Made by a program: the position numbers and the translations under genes. Below the pieces are notes generated by a model. That model was not told the origin of the DNA and made no database searches. It saw only the letters and a program-made list of their open reading frames with translations. A stretch of DNA of 6,017 nt, taken from the NCBI GenBank assembly GCA_003533975.1, contig DQCL01000063.1, positions 1 to 6,017 on the forward strand, given 5' to 3'. This stretch comes from Octadecabacter sp. Lineage in GTDB: Bacteria > Pseudomonadota > Alphaproteobacteria > Rhodobacterales > Rhodobacteraceae. This document shows, one piece after another, positions 5,345-6,017 of the stretch; position 1 is the first letter of the stretch, and every line of letters begins with the position of its first letter.

Positions 5345-6017
5345 TTAATCGAGCGGGTGATACTCGCCGCTTGGTTCTTGTGAGACCTCGACCTCGGCCT
5401 GTTCAACTTCGCGGACAGCGGGCATGGCGTCAGGATATTGCTTTTCGAATTGTGCTTGTTGCTGTGCGCTCCAACGGACATCAATCGTCCAACCGGTGTC
5501 GGTCTGGTCTTCGTTTTCAATCACACCTTCGCGTTGAAGCCAGCTTTGCGCACCACCCTGCGCCCAATCGAGCGTCAGGGTTAAAGTGCGTGTCGTGCCT
5601 TTAAGGTTTTCACTGACGGTCTCCAGAAGTCGATCAAGCCCCTCGCCCGTCACGGCCGAAATTGCGAAAACGCCCTCGTCGTCCTTGTTTAGTGCCTTTA
5701 GATACCCTGCGTCCTCATCGCTCAGTAGGTCAACTTTGTTCAGGACTTCGATCATCGGCACATCTGGGTCCACATCAAGCAGGCGCAGCGTGTCTAGAAC
5801 GGCTTTCTTTTGCTCAGCGGACTGCGGATGGCTGACATCGCGCACATGAAGGATGATGTCTGCCTCAAGCACCTCTTCAAGGGTCGCACGGAAGGACGCA
5901 ACCAGCTGCGTTGGGAGCTCAGAGATAAATCCCACAGTGTCGGACATGATCACATCATCGCCCGAGGGCAATTCAACGCGGCGCATTGTTGGATCCAGCG
6001 TGGCGAACAGCATGTCC
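5345..6017 (-). CDS. hflX: GTPase HflX, C-terminal part
   Basis: The C-terminal 223 residues of a GTPase whose 5' part lies beyond the right edge; the family is usually about 420-430 residues. HflX binds the large ribosomal subunit and helps split or rescue stalled ribosomes, mainly under stress. Numbering from the Met encoded at 6013-6011, the visible motifs are the switch I signature LFATLDPTMRR (2-12), G3 DTVGF (25-29) followed by the HflX-typical LP.QLVASFRATLEEV (33-48), G4 NKVD (92-95) and G5 SAVTG (119-123). The P-loop (G1) and the N-terminal HflX domain are outside the window. A C-terminal extension rich in Glu, Gln and Val (about residues 185-222) follows the GTPase fold. Its stop is only six bases from the stop of the convergent acylase gene. 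In many alphaproteobacteria hfq lies just upstream of hflX, so hfq may be the next gene outside the window (inference). Confidence 0.95.
   Translation of the reverse strand, partial: DMLFATLDPTMRRVELPSGDDVIMSDTVGFISELPTQLVASFRATLEEVLEADIILHVRDVSHPQSAEQKKAVLDTLRLLDVDPDVPMIEVLNKVDLLSDEDAGYLKALNKDDEGVFAISAVTGEGLDRLLETVSENLKGTTRTLTLTLDWAQGGAQSWLQREGVIENEDQTDTGWTIDVRWSAQQQAQFEKQYPDAMPAVREVEQAEVEVSQEPSGEYHPLD
5353..5367 (+). terminator. Weak hairpin past the acylase stop, inside the end of hflX
   Basis: GCGGGT (5353-5358) can pair with ACTCGC (5362-5367), with one G-U pair and the 3-base loop GAT, beginning 14 bases after the acylase stop. It is the only stem near the convergent junction. It sits within the last hflX codons and lacks a real T-tract on the plus strand. 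On the minus strand a short T-rich stretch (TTTTATT) follows, but there the stem carries an A-C mismatch. It is a low-confidence terminator candidate. Confidence 0.22.

Overview
The window looks like chromosome of an alphaproteobacterium of the Rhodobacteraceae (roseobacter type). I base this on moderate GC content, on the close resemblance of the encoded proteins to roseobacter versions as I remember them, and on the mix of genes. No database search was possible. I see no mobile element, CRISPR array, tRNA or rRNA. It reads as an ordinary housekeeping and accessory stretch. I did not find a convincing new multi-gene system.

Left part (1-1406): the first 72 codons of a class II DAHP synthase (entry enzyme of the shikimate pathway) run leftward off the window. 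A good sigma70-type promoter precedes it, and its spacer holds a perfect 9-bp DnaA box. Divergently, a GlxA-type AraC-family regulator (DJ-1/PfpI-like sensor domain plus C-terminal AraC HTH) reads rightward.

Middle (1407-2875): a small, probably exported, Cys-containing protein of unknown function follows the regulator. Its reading frame looks damaged. A good RBS and ATG lie in one frame and the body in another, and a further plausible frame continues past the stop. A large hairpin separates it from a convergent beta-hydroxyacid dehydrogenase (3-hydroxyisobutyrate dehydrogenase / tartronate semialdehyde reductase family). That gene is transcribed leftward and shares a 101-bp divergent spacer with the next gene.

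Right part (2876-6017): a full-length, membrane-anchored or exported penicillin-acylase-family (S45, Ntn-hydrolase) enzyme with an intact catalytic Ser is preceded by a perfect palindrome that includes its Shine-Dalgarno. Six bases beyond its stop lies the convergent 3' end of hflX (ribosome-associated GTPase), whose 5' part is outside the window.

The genes do not form one obvious pathway. Divergent or convergent arrangements dominate, so most are probably separate transcription units. The points most worth a second look are the double frame switch in the small protein, the DnaA box inside the DAHP synthase promoter, the palindrome over the acylase RBS, and the acylase's unknown substrate (acyl-homoserine lactones are one possibility).
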